NCBI GenBank assembly: GCA_016861165.1 | Contig: BOKV01000004.1 | Span: 1-64,000, forward strand | Source of the DNA: Alphaproteobacteria bacterium | Lineage (GTDB): Bacteria > Pseudomonadota > Alphaproteobacteria > Rhizobiales > Rhizobiaceae | Length of the DNA stretch: 64,000 nt | Direction: 5' to 3' | Shown: one piece after another, positions 8,930-17,018 of the stretch | How positions within the stretch are numbered: position 1 is the first letter of the stretch | How the letters are laid out: every line of letters begins with the position of its first letter | Translations under genes and position numbers: made by a program | Notes under the pieces: generated by a model | The model's input: only the letters and a program-made list of their open reading frames with translations | What the model was told of the DNA's origin: nothing | Databases searched by the model: none

Positions 8930-8990
8930 TATCTATTTGTTTTGTCGCATCATCTTGTCCGCCTCGCGTTGCCGCTCGGCGGGATGAGGC
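8930..8990 (-). repeat. Dispersed intergenic repeat A, copy 3 core
   Basis: This 61-base core is almost identical to 8441-8501. Its last base is the third base of the minus-strand TAG stop codon of the molybdopterin-binding-domain gene (8992-8990), so the repeat abuts that gene's 3' end exactly. The bases upstream (8905-8929) are a decayed version of the hairpin part. Confidence 0.82.
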
Positions 8991-9751
8991 TACTTGCCGG
9001 TCGGCGGAGACGGCGCCGACAGCTCAGTGACCATGACGCGAACCTCGGCCTCGGCGGCGGCGAGCGCGGCGCGATCGCGCGAACGCACCACGATCTGCGC
9101 CGAGTAGCGGCGCCCGTCATATTGCGGGTAGGAACCGATCGAGGTGGCCGGGTGGCGCGCCTGGATGGCGCCGAGCGCGGTGCCGATCAGCCCTTCCGGC
9201 AGTCCGCAGTCGATGGCGACCGACAGCATCCGCTCGCCGCCCCTGAGCGTCGGCAGCACCTTGTCCAGCATCGCCTCGAAGATCGCCGGCACACCGGCCA
9301 GCACGTGCACATTGCCGAGGCGGAAGCCCGGCGCCTTCGACACCGGGTTGTCGATCAGGCCGGCGCCGTGCGGGATGCGGGCCATGCGCTTGCGCGCCTC
9401 GGTGAACTCCAGCCCGCGCTCGGCGTAATGAGCCGCCAGCGTGGCCATGACGCGCGGGTCGTGGCCGATCGGCACGCCGAAGGCGTCGGCGATGGCGTCG
9501 GCGGTGATGTCGTCATGGGTTGGGCCGATGCCGCCGGAGGTGAAGACGTAGGTATGGCGCGGGCGCAGCGCGTTGACCGCCGCGACGATCGCCGCGTGCT
9601 CGTCGCCGACGATGCGCGCCTCTTTCAGATCGATGCCGGCGAGCGTCAGCAGACCGGCGAGATGGCCGATATTGCGGTCCCTGGTGCGCCCCGACAGCAA
9701 TTCATCGCCGATGGCGAGCATGGCGGCGGTCGGTGCCGGTGCTGGTGTCAC
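8990..9751 (-). CDS. CinA-type molybdopterin-binding domain protein
   Basis: This 253-residue protein is the N-terminal MoaB/MogA-like (COG1058) half of CinA, without the C-terminal nicotinamide-nucleotide deamidase domain. Recognisable elements are the start AAMLAIGDELLSGRT, TSGGIGPTHDD and VLAGVPAIFEAMLD. Proteins of this kind are annotated as competence/damage-inducible protein A or molybdopterin-binding protein; the reaction of the stand-alone form is not well defined. I start it at GTG (9751), preceded by GGGAG, ten codons before the ATG of the conserved block. It reads toward the repeat at its own stop codon. The modABC genes lie 0.7 kb away, but a functional link is only a guess. Confidence 0.88.
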   Translation of the reverse strand: MTPAPAPTAAMLAIGDELLSGRTRDRNIGHLAGLLTLAGIDLKEARIVGDEHAAIVAAVNALRPRHTYVFTSGGIGPTHDDITADAIADAFGVPIGHDPRVMATLAAHYAERGLEFTEARKRMARIPHGAGLIDNPVSKAPGFRLGNVHVLAGVPAIFEAMLDKVLPTLRGGERMLSVAIDCGLPEGLIGTALGAIQARHPATSIGSYPQYDGRRYSAQIVVRSRDRAALAAAEAEVRVMVTELSAPSPPTGK

Positions 9752-9883
9752 GGAGGTCTCCCGGGAAGGTCGCCTAGCTCTATCGCGCGTCCGCAGCGCT
9801 GGCAATGGCCGGCGGCGGGACCATTTCCGCGGCGCCGCGTCCGGTCTATGCTGGCGCCGGCTCGCGCTCACGGGAGGTATTCC

Positions 9884-10303
9884 ATGCGTCACAACCATCT
9901 GGCAATCTGGGTGACGGTCGCCTTGCACATGGTGCTTGGCTTCCTCTGGTATTCGCCCTTCCTGTTCCTCGACGGCTGGGCGGCGGGCTTCCGCATCGAC
10001 GCGGCGGCGATGGCGCAGCCGAACCCGGCGGCGCTGGTGCTGGCGCTCGCCGGCGCCGCCATCTCCTGCTACGTCGCCTCCTGGCTGATCCAGCGCCTCG
10101 GCGTCGCCGACGCGACGGCCGCACTCGGCCTCGCCGTGGCGCTGTGGGCGGGCTTCGTCTTCGCCGCGCTGGCCCCGCATTACCTGTTCGCGCAGGTTGG
10201 CGCCGGCGCGTTGCTCATCGATCTCGCCAACACGGCGGTGGCGACGCTGATGACCGTGTTCATCCTGACCTTCTGGCGGGCCCGGGCCCCGACCGGCGCC
10301 TGA
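9884..10303 (+). CDS. DUF1761 family membrane protein
   Basis: This 139-residue protein has four membrane helices. The N-terminal pattern HMVLGFLWYSPFLF and the C-terminal LLIDLANTAVATLM fit the DUF1761 family of small integral membrane proteins of unknown function. The ATG at 9884 follows GGGAGG. It is divergent from the CinA-type gene and ends 55 bases before tRNA-Leu. Confidence 0.85.
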   Translation: MRHNHLAIWVTVALHMVLGFLWYSPFLFLDGWAAGFRIDAAAMAQPNPAALVLALAGAAISCYVASWLIQRLGVADATAALGLAVALWAGFVFAALAPHYLFAQVGAGALLIDLANTAVATLMTVFILTFWRARAPTGA

Positions 10304-10358
10304 CCGGCGGCCGGCGCCTTGCCGGCGCCGGCGCCATGCTCTAGGCAGTAGCGGCCGC

Positions 10359-10443
10359 GCGGGCATGGCGGAACCGGTAGACGCAAGGGACTTAAAATCC
10401 CTCGGAGCAATCCGTCCGGGTTCGAGTCCCGGTGCCCGCACCA
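10359..10443 (+). tRNA. tRNA-Leu (anticodon UAA)
   Basis: An 85-base cloverleaf with encoded CCA. The acceptor arms GCGGGCA (10359-10365) and TGCCCGC (10433-10439) pair perfectly. The anticodon arm reads GGGA-CTTAAAA-TCCC with anticodon TAA, and there is a long variable arm and a GGTTCGAGTCC T-arm, as expected for a class II leucine tRNA reading UUA and UUG. Confidence 0.96.
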
Positions 10444-10483
10444 CCGCTGCCTGGCCGGGGGGACCTTGTCCATGGAGCCGCCC

Positions 10484-11266
10484 ATGCCCCTGTCGCGACG
10501 CGCGCTCGGCGCCGCCTTGCTGGCGTTGGCGCTGCTGCCCGACGCCGCGCGGGGGCGGGACGATGGCCCGTTGATCGCGGCCGCGTCGGACCTGCAATTC
10601 GCGCTGACCGAGTTGGCGGCGGAATTCGCGGCGGCGACCGGCAGGCAGGTGAGGCTCGCCTTCGGCTCCACCGGCAATTTCGCGCGCCAGATTCGCGCTG
10701 GCGCGCCGTTCGAAATGTTCATGGCCGCCGACGAAGCCTTCGTCGCCGGCCTCGCCCGCGACGGCCTTACCCGTGACGAGGGCACGCTCTACGCGGTCGG
10801 CCGCATCGTCATGGTGGTTCCGGTCGGCTCGCCGCTCGCCGCCGACGGCACGCTCGAAAGCCTGCGGCGGGCGCTCGCCGACGGCCGCATCGCCCGCTTC
10901 GCCATCGCCAATCCCGAGCATGCTCCCTATGGCCGGCGCGCCGAGGAGGCGCTGCGCCATGCCGGTCTGTGGGAGGTGATCGGGCCGCATCTCGTGCTGG
11001 GCGAGAATGTGAGCCAGGCGGCGCAGTTCGCGCTGTCCGGCAATGCGCAAGGGGGCATCATCGCGCTGTCGCTGGCACTGTCGCCGCAACTGGCCGCGCG
11101 CGGCAGCCACGACCTGATCCCGCAGGACTGGCATGAACCGCTGCGCCAGCGCATGGTGCTGCTCAACGGCGCTGGACCCGTGGCCGAGCAGTTCCACGGC
11201 TACATGCAGTCGCCGGCGGCGCGCGCCATCATGGAGCGCTACGGCTTCGTCCTGCCGGGCGGATGA
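10484..11266 (+). CDS. modA: Molybdate ABC transporter substrate-binding protein
   Basis: This 260-residue periplasmic binding protein captures molybdate (or tungstate) for the ModBC importer. The signal peptide (RRALGAALLALALL, cleavage near residue 24) is followed by AAASDLQFAL and FGSTGNFARQI, whose serines form the oxyanion site in ModA. I prefer the ATG at 10484, with GGAG just upstream; an ATG at 10472 is nearly as good. It is the first gene of modABC: the modB start lies 4 bases after the modA stop. No ModE regulator or Mo-box was identified nearby. The run begins 40 bases after tRNA-Leu. Confidence 0.94.
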   Translation: MPLSRRALGAALLALALLPDAARGRDDGPLIAAASDLQFALTELAAEFAAATGRQVRLAFGSTGNFARQIRAGAPFEMFMAADEAFVAGLARDGLTRDEGTLYAVGRIVMVVPVGSPLAADGTLESLRRALADGRIARFAIANPEHAPYGRRAEEALRHAGLWEVIGPHLVLGENVSQAAQFALSGNAQGGIIALSLALSPQLAARGSHDLIPQDWHEPLRQRMVLLNGAGPVAEQFHGYMQSPAARAIMERYGFVLPGG

Positions 11267-11270
11267 GACA

Positions 11271-11939
11271 ATGGACTGGATGGCGCTCTTCCTGTCACTG
11301 CGGCTGGCGGCCTGGACGGTTGCCATCCTGCTGCCGGTGGCGATCCTGGCGGGACGCTTCCTCGCCTATCGCCGCTTCGCCGCCAAGGGGCTGGTCGAGG
11401 CGATGGTGATGCTGCCGCTGGTGCTGCCGCCCACCGTGTTCGGCTTCTATCTGCTGATCGCCTTCGGCGCCGACTCGCCGGTCGGCGCCTTCTGGCAGGA
11501 AGTGTTCGGCCACCAGCTCGTCTTCACCTTCGAGGGGCTGGTGGTCGCCTCGGTCATCTTTAACCTGCCCTTCGCCATCCAACCGGCCCAGCGCGGCTTC
11601 GAGGCGGTGCCGGTCGCGGTGCGCGAGGCCGCCGCCTGCTGCGGCATGTCGCCCTGGGCGAGCCTGTGGCGGGTCGAACTGCCGCTCGCCTGGCCTGGGC
11701 TGGTCACCGCGATGGTGCTTACCTTCGCCCACACGCTTGGCGAATTCGGCATCGTGCTGATGGTCGGCGGCTCGATCCCCGGCGAGACCAGGACGATCGC
11801 CATCGCGATCTACGACCGCGTGCAGGCCTTCGACACGGCCGGCGCGGGCGCCATGTCGGCGGCGCTGGTGGCGATCTCGCTCGTCACCATCGGGGCGACC
11901 TTCGCGCTGTCGGCGCGCATGGGGCGGAGGCTGTCCTGA
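11271..11939 (+). CDS. modB: Molybdate ABC transporter permease
   Basis: This 222-residue inner-membrane permease has about five to six helices. The EAA loop reads EAAACCGMSPWASLWRVELP, where the permease contacts the ATPase, and the FAHTLGEFGIVLMVGG segment is characteristic of ModB. It starts at the ATG at 11271 and its stop TGA shares its A with the modC start (TGATG), indicating translational coupling. It works with ModA (periplasm) and ModC (cytoplasm) to import molybdate for molybdenum cofactor. Confidence 0.95.
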   Translation: MDWMALFLSLRLAAWTVAILLPVAILAGRFLAYRRFAAKGLVEAMVMLPLVLPPTVFGFYLLIAFGADSPVGAFWQEVFGHQLVFTFEGLVVASVIFNLPFAIQPAQRGFEAVPVAVREAAACCGMSPWASLWRVELPLAWPGLVTAMVLTFAHTLGEFGIVLMVGGSIPGETRTIAIAIYDRVQAFDTAGAGAMSAALVAISLVTIGATFALSARMGRRLS

Positions 11940-13036
11940 TGGGGCTCGAGGTCGCGATCAGCGCCGCCCCGCCTATCCCGCTCGACATAGCTTTCCAGGT
12001 CGAGCCGGGCGAGATGCTGGCGCTGGTCGGCCATTCGGGCGCCGGCAAGACCACGCTGCTGCGCGCAATCGCCGGCTTGTGGCGCCCGCCGGCGGGCCGC
12101 GTCAGCGTCGACGGGACCGTCTGGCTCGACACCGCCGCCGGCATCGACCTGCCGGCCCATCGCCGCCGCGTCGGCGTCGTCTTCCAGCACTACGCGCTGT
12201 TTCCCCACATGAGCGCGCAGGCCAACGTCGCCGCCGCCATCGGCGGCCTGCCGCGGACCGAACGCCGGGCCGAGGCGCGCCGTCTGCTGGCGCTGGTCGG
12301 CCTCGGCGGGCTGGAGGACCGCCGGCCGGCGCAACTGTCCGGCGGCCAGCAGCAGCGCGTCGCCGTCGCCCGGGCGCTGGCGCGCAGGCCGGCGGCGCTC
12401 CTGCTCGACGAACCGTTCTCGGCCGTCGACCGGGCGACGCGCGAGGCACTCTACGCCGAGATCGCGGTGCTGCGCTCGCACATGAACATGCCGGTGATCC
12501 TCGTCACCCACGACCTCGACGAGGCTAGCCTGCTCGCCGAGCGCATGGTGGTGATCGAGCATGGCCGGATGCTGCGGGCGGGCGCCGCCGCTGACGTGAT
12601 GTTCGATCCCTCGGTGCTGCGCGCCCTCGGCATCCGCGAGGCCGGCGCCTCGATCAGCGCGCGCATCGTGGGCCATGAGCCCGACGGGCTGACCCGGCTC
12701 GAGGCATCCGCCGGGCCGCTGTGGCTGCCGCGTGTCGACGGTGCCAGGGGCCAGCGCGTGCGGGTGCGGGTGCTGGCGCATGAGGTGATCCTGTCGCGGG
12801 CGCGGCCCGAAGGGCTGTCGGCGCAGAACATCCTGCCGGCCACCATCGATCAGCTGGCCTCGGGTGGCGGTCCCGGCGTGCTGGTGCGGCTGCGCGTGGG
12901 CTCCGACGTGCTGCTGGCGCGAGTCACCCAGCGCGCCGTCACCGGGCTGGCGCTGGCGCCCGGCCTTTCCTGCTACGCCATCCTCAAATCGATGGCGGTG
13001 GCGAGGGATCACGTGGTGGCCGCGCCCGACGGCTGA
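11939..13036 (+). CDS. modC: Molybdate ABC transporter ATP-binding protein
   Basis: This 365-residue ATPase energises molybdate import. It has Walker A GHSGAGKTT (about residues 32-40), Q-loop VVFQHYALFPHM, signature LSGGQQQR, Walker B ALLLDEP and the H-loop VTHDLDEA. The C-terminal third carries a TOBE domain (around NILPATIDQL), which in ModC binds oxyanion and allows trans-inhibition. It overlaps the modB stop by one base. An FNR/FixK-like box and the Spy-like gene follow 40 and 125 bases downstream. Confidence 0.95.
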   Translation: MGLEVAISAAPPIPLDIAFQVEPGEMLALVGHSGAGKTTLLRAIAGLWRPPAGRVSVDGTVWLDTAAGIDLPAHRRRVGVVFQHYALFPHMSAQANVAAAIGGLPRTERRAEARRLLALVGLGGLEDRRPAQLSGGQQQRVAVARALARRPAALLLDEPFSAVDRATREALYAEIAVLRSHMNMPVILVTHDLDEASLLAERMVVIEHGRMLRAGAAADVMFDPSVLRALGIREAGASISARIVGHEPDGLTRLEASAGPLWLPRVDGARGQRVRVRVLAHEVILSRARPEGLSAQNILPATIDQLASGGGPGVLVRLRVGSDVLLARVTQRAVTGLALAPGLSCYAILKSMAVARDHVVAAPDG

Positions 13037-13075
13037 GCCCCGTCGGCGGCGGGCAGGGGGTCGGACGCCTCTTTT

Positions 13076-13089
13076 TTGATCCGGGTCAA
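13076..13089 (+). promoter_or_regulatory. FNR/FixK-type box upstream of the Spy-like gene
   Basis: TTGAT-CCGG-GTCAA matches the Crp/FNR-family consensus TTGAY-N4-RTCAA. Exactly 71 bases separate it from the ATG of the Spy/CpxP-like gene, the same distance as for the cytochrome c box at 24266-24279. The match is direct; control by an oxygen- or redox-sensing FNR, FixK or related protein is inferred. Confidence 0.65.
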
Positions 13090-13160
13090 GGCAGCGGTGC
13101 GCGCGCCGTGCCAGAAGGGCGGCCAAGGGTGGCGAAGCCTTACCAACCGGAGTTGAAACG

Positions 13161-13748
13161 ATGTCCTACCGCAACATGAAGAAGATGCTGGCAACCGGCC
13201 TGATCGCGGCGACGCTCGCCGTCCCGGTCGCCGCCGCCGGCGAGGATGACAGCTGGTGGCCGCGCATGGGCCGCATGATGGGCGAATGGGGCCCGGGCCA
13301 GATGATGGGCCAGATGATGGGTCGCTGGGGCCCGATGAGCGGGCCGATGATGGGTCTCGGCACCGACGCGATGATCGACCGCATCGACGGTCGGCTGGCC
13401 TTTCTCAAGACCGAGCTGAAGGTTACCGAGCCGCAGGAGGCCGCCTGGAAGGAGTTCGAGGAGGCGGTCCGCTCCACCGCCCGCACGCACAACGACATGA
13501 TGCGTTCGATGATGGAGGAGTTCCAGAACGGTGAATTCCTCGACAAGTCGCTGATCGACCGCCTGACGCTCCAGGAGACGCATCTGGAGGCGCGGCTTGA
13601 ACAGGTAAGAACGGTCAAGGGCGCCACCGAGAAGCTGTACGCGCTGCTTTCCGACGAGCAGAAGGAGGTCGCCGACGAGACGGTACTGCCGATGATGGGC
13701 ATGGGCATGGGGCGCATGCGCGGCTTCGGTCCGCGCAAGGGAGGCTGA
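13161..13748 (+). CDS. Spy/CpxP-family periplasmic protein, methionine-rich
   Basis: This 195-residue secreted protein has a signal peptide (cleavage after VAAA near residue 26), a Met/Gly/Trp-rich segment (about 33-68: repeated MGRMMG, GQMMG, GPMMG) and a helical LTxxQ-type domain (LKVTEPQEAAW; LSDEQKEV) as in the ATP-independent chaperone Spy and in CpxP/ZraP. Repeated Met motifs are typical of periplasmic copper or silver binding, so metal stress is a plausible role. It is preceded by an FNR/FixK-like box 71 bases upstream. The next gene starts one base after its stop, so the two are co-transcribed. Confidence 0.85.
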   Translation: MSYRNMKKMLATGLIAATLAVPVAAAGEDDSWWPRMGRMMGEWGPGQMMGQMMGRWGPMSGPMMGLGTDAMIDRIDGRLAFLKTELKVTEPQEAAWKEFEEAVRSTARTHNDMMRSMMEEFQNGEFLDKSLIDRLTLQETHLEARLEQVRTVKGATEKLYALLSDEQKEVADETVLPMMGMGMGRMRGFGPRKGG

Positions 13749-13749
13749 C

Positions 13750-14223
13750 GTGCCGCTGACGCCGCAACTGAGGAACCGCGTCCTCGAGATTCTCGACGCC
13801 AACCGCCTGATGACGGTGGCCACCCTGCGGCCGGACGGCTGGCCGCAGGCAACCACGGTCGGCTATGCCAGCGACGGGCTCGAACTCTTCTTCCTGTGCG
13901 GCGCCGACAGCCAGAAGGCGGCCAACCTCGCCCGCGACAACCGCGTCTCGATCACTGTCGATCACGATGTGAGCGATCCGATGAAGATCGAGGGGGTGTC
14001 GCTGGCCGGCCGCGCCGAGCCGATCGACGGCGAGGACGAGGTGGCGCGCTTCCTCGCCCTGCTGATCAAGAAGTACCCCGAATACGCGGCGTTGCCGCAG
14101 CCCGACATGGCCGGCGTGCGCTGCTTCCGCGTGCGGCCGCTGGTGATCTCCGTCCTCGACTACAGCCAGGGTTTCGGCCACACTGACCTGGTGTCGGTGA
14201 GCGAGGACGATCTCGCCGCCTGA
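13750..14223 (+). CDS. Pyridoxamine 5'-phosphate oxidase-family (FMN-binding split barrel) protein
   Basis: This 157-residue protein begins with the split-barrel signature LMTVATLRPDGWPQATTVGY and continues with FLCGADSQKAANLARDNRVS, as in PNPOx-like and general-stress FMN-binding proteins. Such proteins bind FMN, F420 or heme and most are uncharacterised; it is not the vitamin B6 enzyme PdxH by length. It starts with GTG one base after the stop of the Spy-like gene and probably shares its promoter and the FNR-type box. Confidence 0.85.
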   Translation: MPLTPQLRNRVLEILDANRLMTVATLRPDGWPQATTVGYASDGLELFFLCGADSQKAANLARDNRVSITVDHDVSDPMKIEGVSLAGRAEPIDGEDEVARFLALLIKKYPEYAALPQPDMAGVRCFRVRPLVISVLDYSQGFGHTDLVSVSEDDLAA

Positions 14224-14269
14224 GCGCCATTCGCGTCCGCCGGCTACAGGGGGCTGACGGCGGAGGCGG

Positions 14270-14303
14270 GGCTGCAGCCTCCCCGTCCGGGGAGGCTGCA
14301 GCC
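14270..14303. terminator. Perfect 15-bp inverted repeat, possible terminator
   Basis: GGCTGCAGCCTCCCC (14270-14284) and its exact complement (14289-14303) flank the loop GTCC. It follows the PNPOx-family gene by 46 bases and precedes the MFS gene. There is no T tract, so it may pause or stop transcription by another route or be a short palindromic repeat. Confidence 0.5.
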
Positions 14304-14412
14304 GACTGAAGGTGCGAATGTGCCTGACCGGGCCGCGCCAGCCCTTGCCTGCCGGCCGCCGCGCCGCTAGGCAGATCCCGACAACACCAACAAGACAATC
14401 GGGGAGGCGCCC

Positions 14413-15615
14413 TTGCCCGGCATCGTCGCGCTTTGCGTGGCCTATGTGCTGAGCCAGTTCTACCGCTCGTTCCTGGCGGTGCTGGTGCCGTATCTTTCGA
14501 CCGAACTGGGCATGAGCGCGGCGGAACTGGCCTATGCCTCCGGCACCTGGTTCGCAGCCTTCGCGCTGGCTCAGTTCCCGATCGGCGCCTGGCTCGACCG
14601 GTACGGGCCGAGGCGCACTGCCGCCTGGCTGCACGCGGCCGCCGGCGGCGGCGGCGCGGCGCTGTTTGCGCTTGCCCAGAGCCCGCTGCACGTCATCGTC
14701 GCCATGGGCCTGATCGGCATCGGCTGCGCGCCGGTGCTGATGGCGACCTTCTACGTGTTCGCCCGCAACTATTCGGCCGCCGGCTTCGCCACGCTCGCCT
14801 CGACTTTCATCGCCGCCGGCTCGCTCGGCAACATCGCCGGCTCGGCGCCGATGGCGCTGGCCGTCGAGCAGTTCGGCTGGCGGCCGTCGCTGTGGTTCCT
14901 GTGCGCGGTGACGCTGGCGACGGCGCTGGCGGTGCTGGTGCTGGTGCGCGATCCCCGGCGCGCCGCCGCCCATGCCGCCGCCAGGGGTGGCTATCTCGAC
15001 CTCATCCGCATCCGCCAGCTATGGCCGATCTTTCCGATGATCTTCCTCGGCTATGCCGTCGCCGGCGGCATTCGCGGGCTGTGGGTGGGACCCTATTTGC
15101 AGGACGTGCATCAGCTTGGCACGGTCGCCATCGGCCAGGTGACGCTGGCCATGGCCATCGCCCTGTCGCTCGGCAGCCTTCTCTACGGGCCGCTCGATCG
15201 GCTGTTCGACAGCCGCAAATGGGTGGTCTTCTTCGGCAACCTGATGGTTCTGGCGGCGGTCGCGTGGCTGGCCGTCGCGCCGGCCATGGCGGTGGCGCAG
15301 GCGACCGTAATGTTCGTTGTCATCGGCCTGCTCGGCGCCTCCTACGCCGTCCAGATCGCGCACGGCAAGGCCTTCGTGCCCGAGCACCTGACCGGCCGCG
15401 GCGTCACGCTGATGAACTTCTTCTCGATCGGCGGCGTCGGCGCCATGCAGTTCGTGACCGGGCGGACGCTCTCGGCGCTTGGGCCGACGGCCGACCCGCA
15501 ATGGGCCTATTCGGTGCTGTTCGGCCTCTATGCCGGGGCGCTGGCGCTGGTGCTTGTCGCCTATCTGGCGTCGACCGACGCCCGGCCGCGCGAGGCGGCG
15601 GTCGGGCCGGTGTGA
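14413..15615 (+). CDS. MFS transporter
   Basis: This 400-residue major facilitator superfamily protein has twelve predicted membrane segments. GAWLDRYGPRR after the second helix is the MFS loop 2-3 motif (GxxxDRxGxRR), and YGPLDRLFDSRKW is the equivalent in the second half. It starts at TTG (14413) preceded by GGGGAGG. Substrate is not deducible. It is a single gene, ending 15 bases from a convergent secreted protein gene. Confidence 0.88.
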   Translation: MPGIVALCVAYVLSQFYRSFLAVLVPYLSTELGMSAAELAYASGTWFAAFALAQFPIGAWLDRYGPRRTAAWLHAAAGGGGAALFALAQSPLHVIVAMGLIGIGCAPVLMATFYVFARNYSAAGFATLASTFIAAGSLGNIAGSAPMALAVEQFGWRPSLWFLCAVTLATALAVLVLVRDPRRAAAHAAARGGYLDLIRIRQLWPIFPMIFLGYAVAGGIRGLWVGPYLQDVHQLGTVAIGQVTLAMAIALSLGSLLYGPLDRLFDSRKWVVFFGNLMVLAAVAWLAVAPAMAVAQATVMFVVIGLLGASYAVQIAHGKAFVPEHLTGRGVTLMNFFSIGGVGAMQFVTGRTLSALGPTADPQWAYSVLFGLYAGALALVLVAYLASTDARPREAAVGPV

Positions 15616-15630
15616 GGCGGAGGCGGGTTC

Positions 15631-15912
15631 CTATTCGCAGCTCACCGAATAGACGCACCGCGGGTTGTCGACCGTCTTGACCGTGTTGCGGCGCAGGACG
15701 CGGCCGCGGCCGCCGCAGCGCACCGAGTCCGCCTGGGCGACCGGCACGCCGGCGCGCATCGGCAATAGCGAGCCGTGCACGGTCTTGTAGATCACGCCGC
15801 TGCGCGCGAACTGGGCGACGGCCTGTTCGCAGGTGAGCCCTTCGGCGGCCTGCTGGGCGTGGGCGGGCACGGCCAGCCCGACAAGGATCATGGCCAGGGG
15901 CAGGTGGCGCAT
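15631..15912 (-). CDS. Small secreted conserved protein with four cysteines
   Basis: This 93-residue protein has a clear signal peptide (MRHLPLAMILVGLAVPAHA, then QQ). The mature part of about 74 residues has cysteines in LTCEQA, VRCGGR, PRCVYS and SCE, suggesting two disulfides in the periplasm. It resembles a family of short exported proteins common in rhizobia, with the pattern TCEQAVAxFARxGVIYKT; no function is known to me. The ATG at 15912 is the only start that gives the signal peptide. Confidence 0.75.
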   Translation of the reverse strand: MRHLPLAMILVGLAVPAHAQQAAEGLTCEQAVAQFARSGVIYKTVHGSLLPMRAGVPVAQADSVRCGGRGRVLRRNTVKTVDNPRCVYSVSCE

Positions 15913-16013
15913 CGCGGGGGTTCTCCGGTAGCAACTCGTGGCGGCCGGCGCCGCGCCCGCCATGCCATCGGCAATTTGCGGCGACAGCGTGGCGCCGCCA
16001 GATGGCTTCTGCC

Positions 16014-17018
16014 TCAGCGTTCCAGTCCGCCGGCCCATTCGACGATGCGGCCGACCAGTTCGTCGGTGGTGCCCGGACTGAGGATGTCGCCAGCCAGCAC
16101 GTGGCTGCTGGGGTCCTGCACCTGCTCGACCTCGTGGATTGCCTTCGGCCCGGCCCATTCATCATGGACGCGGCGCGTCGTCTCGGCCGAAACCACCTTG
16201 TCGTTCGGCGAATGGATGAACAGGGCCGGCACGGTGCTGCGGCCGTGGTCCATCCGCTCCACGGCCCGCATCAGCGCCGCCATCGCGAATACCGACCGGC
16301 TCGGATAGGACGTGGTCCACCACTGCGCCTGGCGCTCGTTGACCGGCTCGAACGAGCGCGTCTGGCCGAAGACGAGCGGCAGCAATTGCTGGCCCCAGGC
16401 CATGTTGAGCAGGCCGACCGAGATGCCGTTGAGCTGGTAGTTCGGCGAGATCAGCACCAGGCCGACCACCTTGTTGACGAGCCGCTCATTGCCGACCGCC
16501 CAGGTTGCCAGCGTGGCGCCGGTCGAGGTGGCGATAACAAGGACGCGCTCGCCGATCCGCTCGCCGACCGCGATCGCCTCGGCCATGTCGTTGACCCAGT
16601 CGTTCATCGAGGCGCGCGCCAGTGCGGCGCCGTCCTGGCCATGGCCGGTGAGGCGGGTGAAAAACAGGTTGGCGCCGAGCGCGGCAGCCACCTTGTCGGG
16701 CAGGGGCCGCGTCTCCCATTTGGTCGCCGAGAAGCCGTGGATGTAGACGACCGCGAGCGGCGTCTTCGCCCTGGTGGCTGGGTCGGCCCAGACGATCTCC
16801 TTTTCGGCGCCGGGCTTGATGCCCGCCACCGCTGCCTCGCGCTCCGCCAGCCACTGCCCGACATCGGCGCCGACCGAGCTCATGTCGAAACGCACGGTCT
16901 CGTCGATCTCGGGCCGCGGCCCGGCCGCGATGGCGACCAGCGCGGCAACGCCGACGACCATGATGATCGACATGCGCCAGCGCAGCCGCGTCGATGCCGC
17001 ACCGAAAAAGGAAATCAT
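16014..17018 (-). CDS. Alpha/beta-hydrolase, membrane-anchored or exported
   Basis: This 334-residue protein has an N-terminal hydrophobic segment (about residues 17-33, MSIIMVVGVAALVAIAAG) that anchors or exports it, then an alpha/beta-hydrolase domain: VVYIHGFSATKWE forms the oxyanion region, IATSTGATLA the nucleophile elbow with Ser, and SPNDKVVS and SSHVLAGD the acid and His of the triad. Substrate unknown, probably an ester or lipid. Its ATG overlaps the stop of the upstream Lrp-type regulator by 4 bases (ATGA), so they form an operon. Confidence 0.85.
   Translation of the reverse strand: MISFFGAASTRLRWRMSIIMVVGVAALVAIAAGPRPEIDETVRFDMSSVGADVGQWLAEREAAVAGIKPGAEKEIVWADPATRAKTPLAVVYIHGFSATKWETRPLPDKVAAALGANLFFTRLTGHGQDGAALARASMNDWVNDMAEAIAVGERIGERVLVIATSTGATLATWAVGNERLVNKVVGLVLISPNYQLNGISVGLLNMAWGQQLLPLVFGQTRSFEPVNERQAQWWTTSYPSRSVFAMAALMRAVERMDHGRSTVPALFIHSPNDKVVSAETTRRVHDEWAGPKAIHEVEQVQDPSSHVLAGDILSPGTTDELVGRIVEWAGGLER

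Noticed and set aside
10304-10500. tRNA-Leu as an integration site for a mobile island
   Set aside because: No integrase gene and no second copy of the tRNA 3' end was noticed in the window; modABC next to it looks native.
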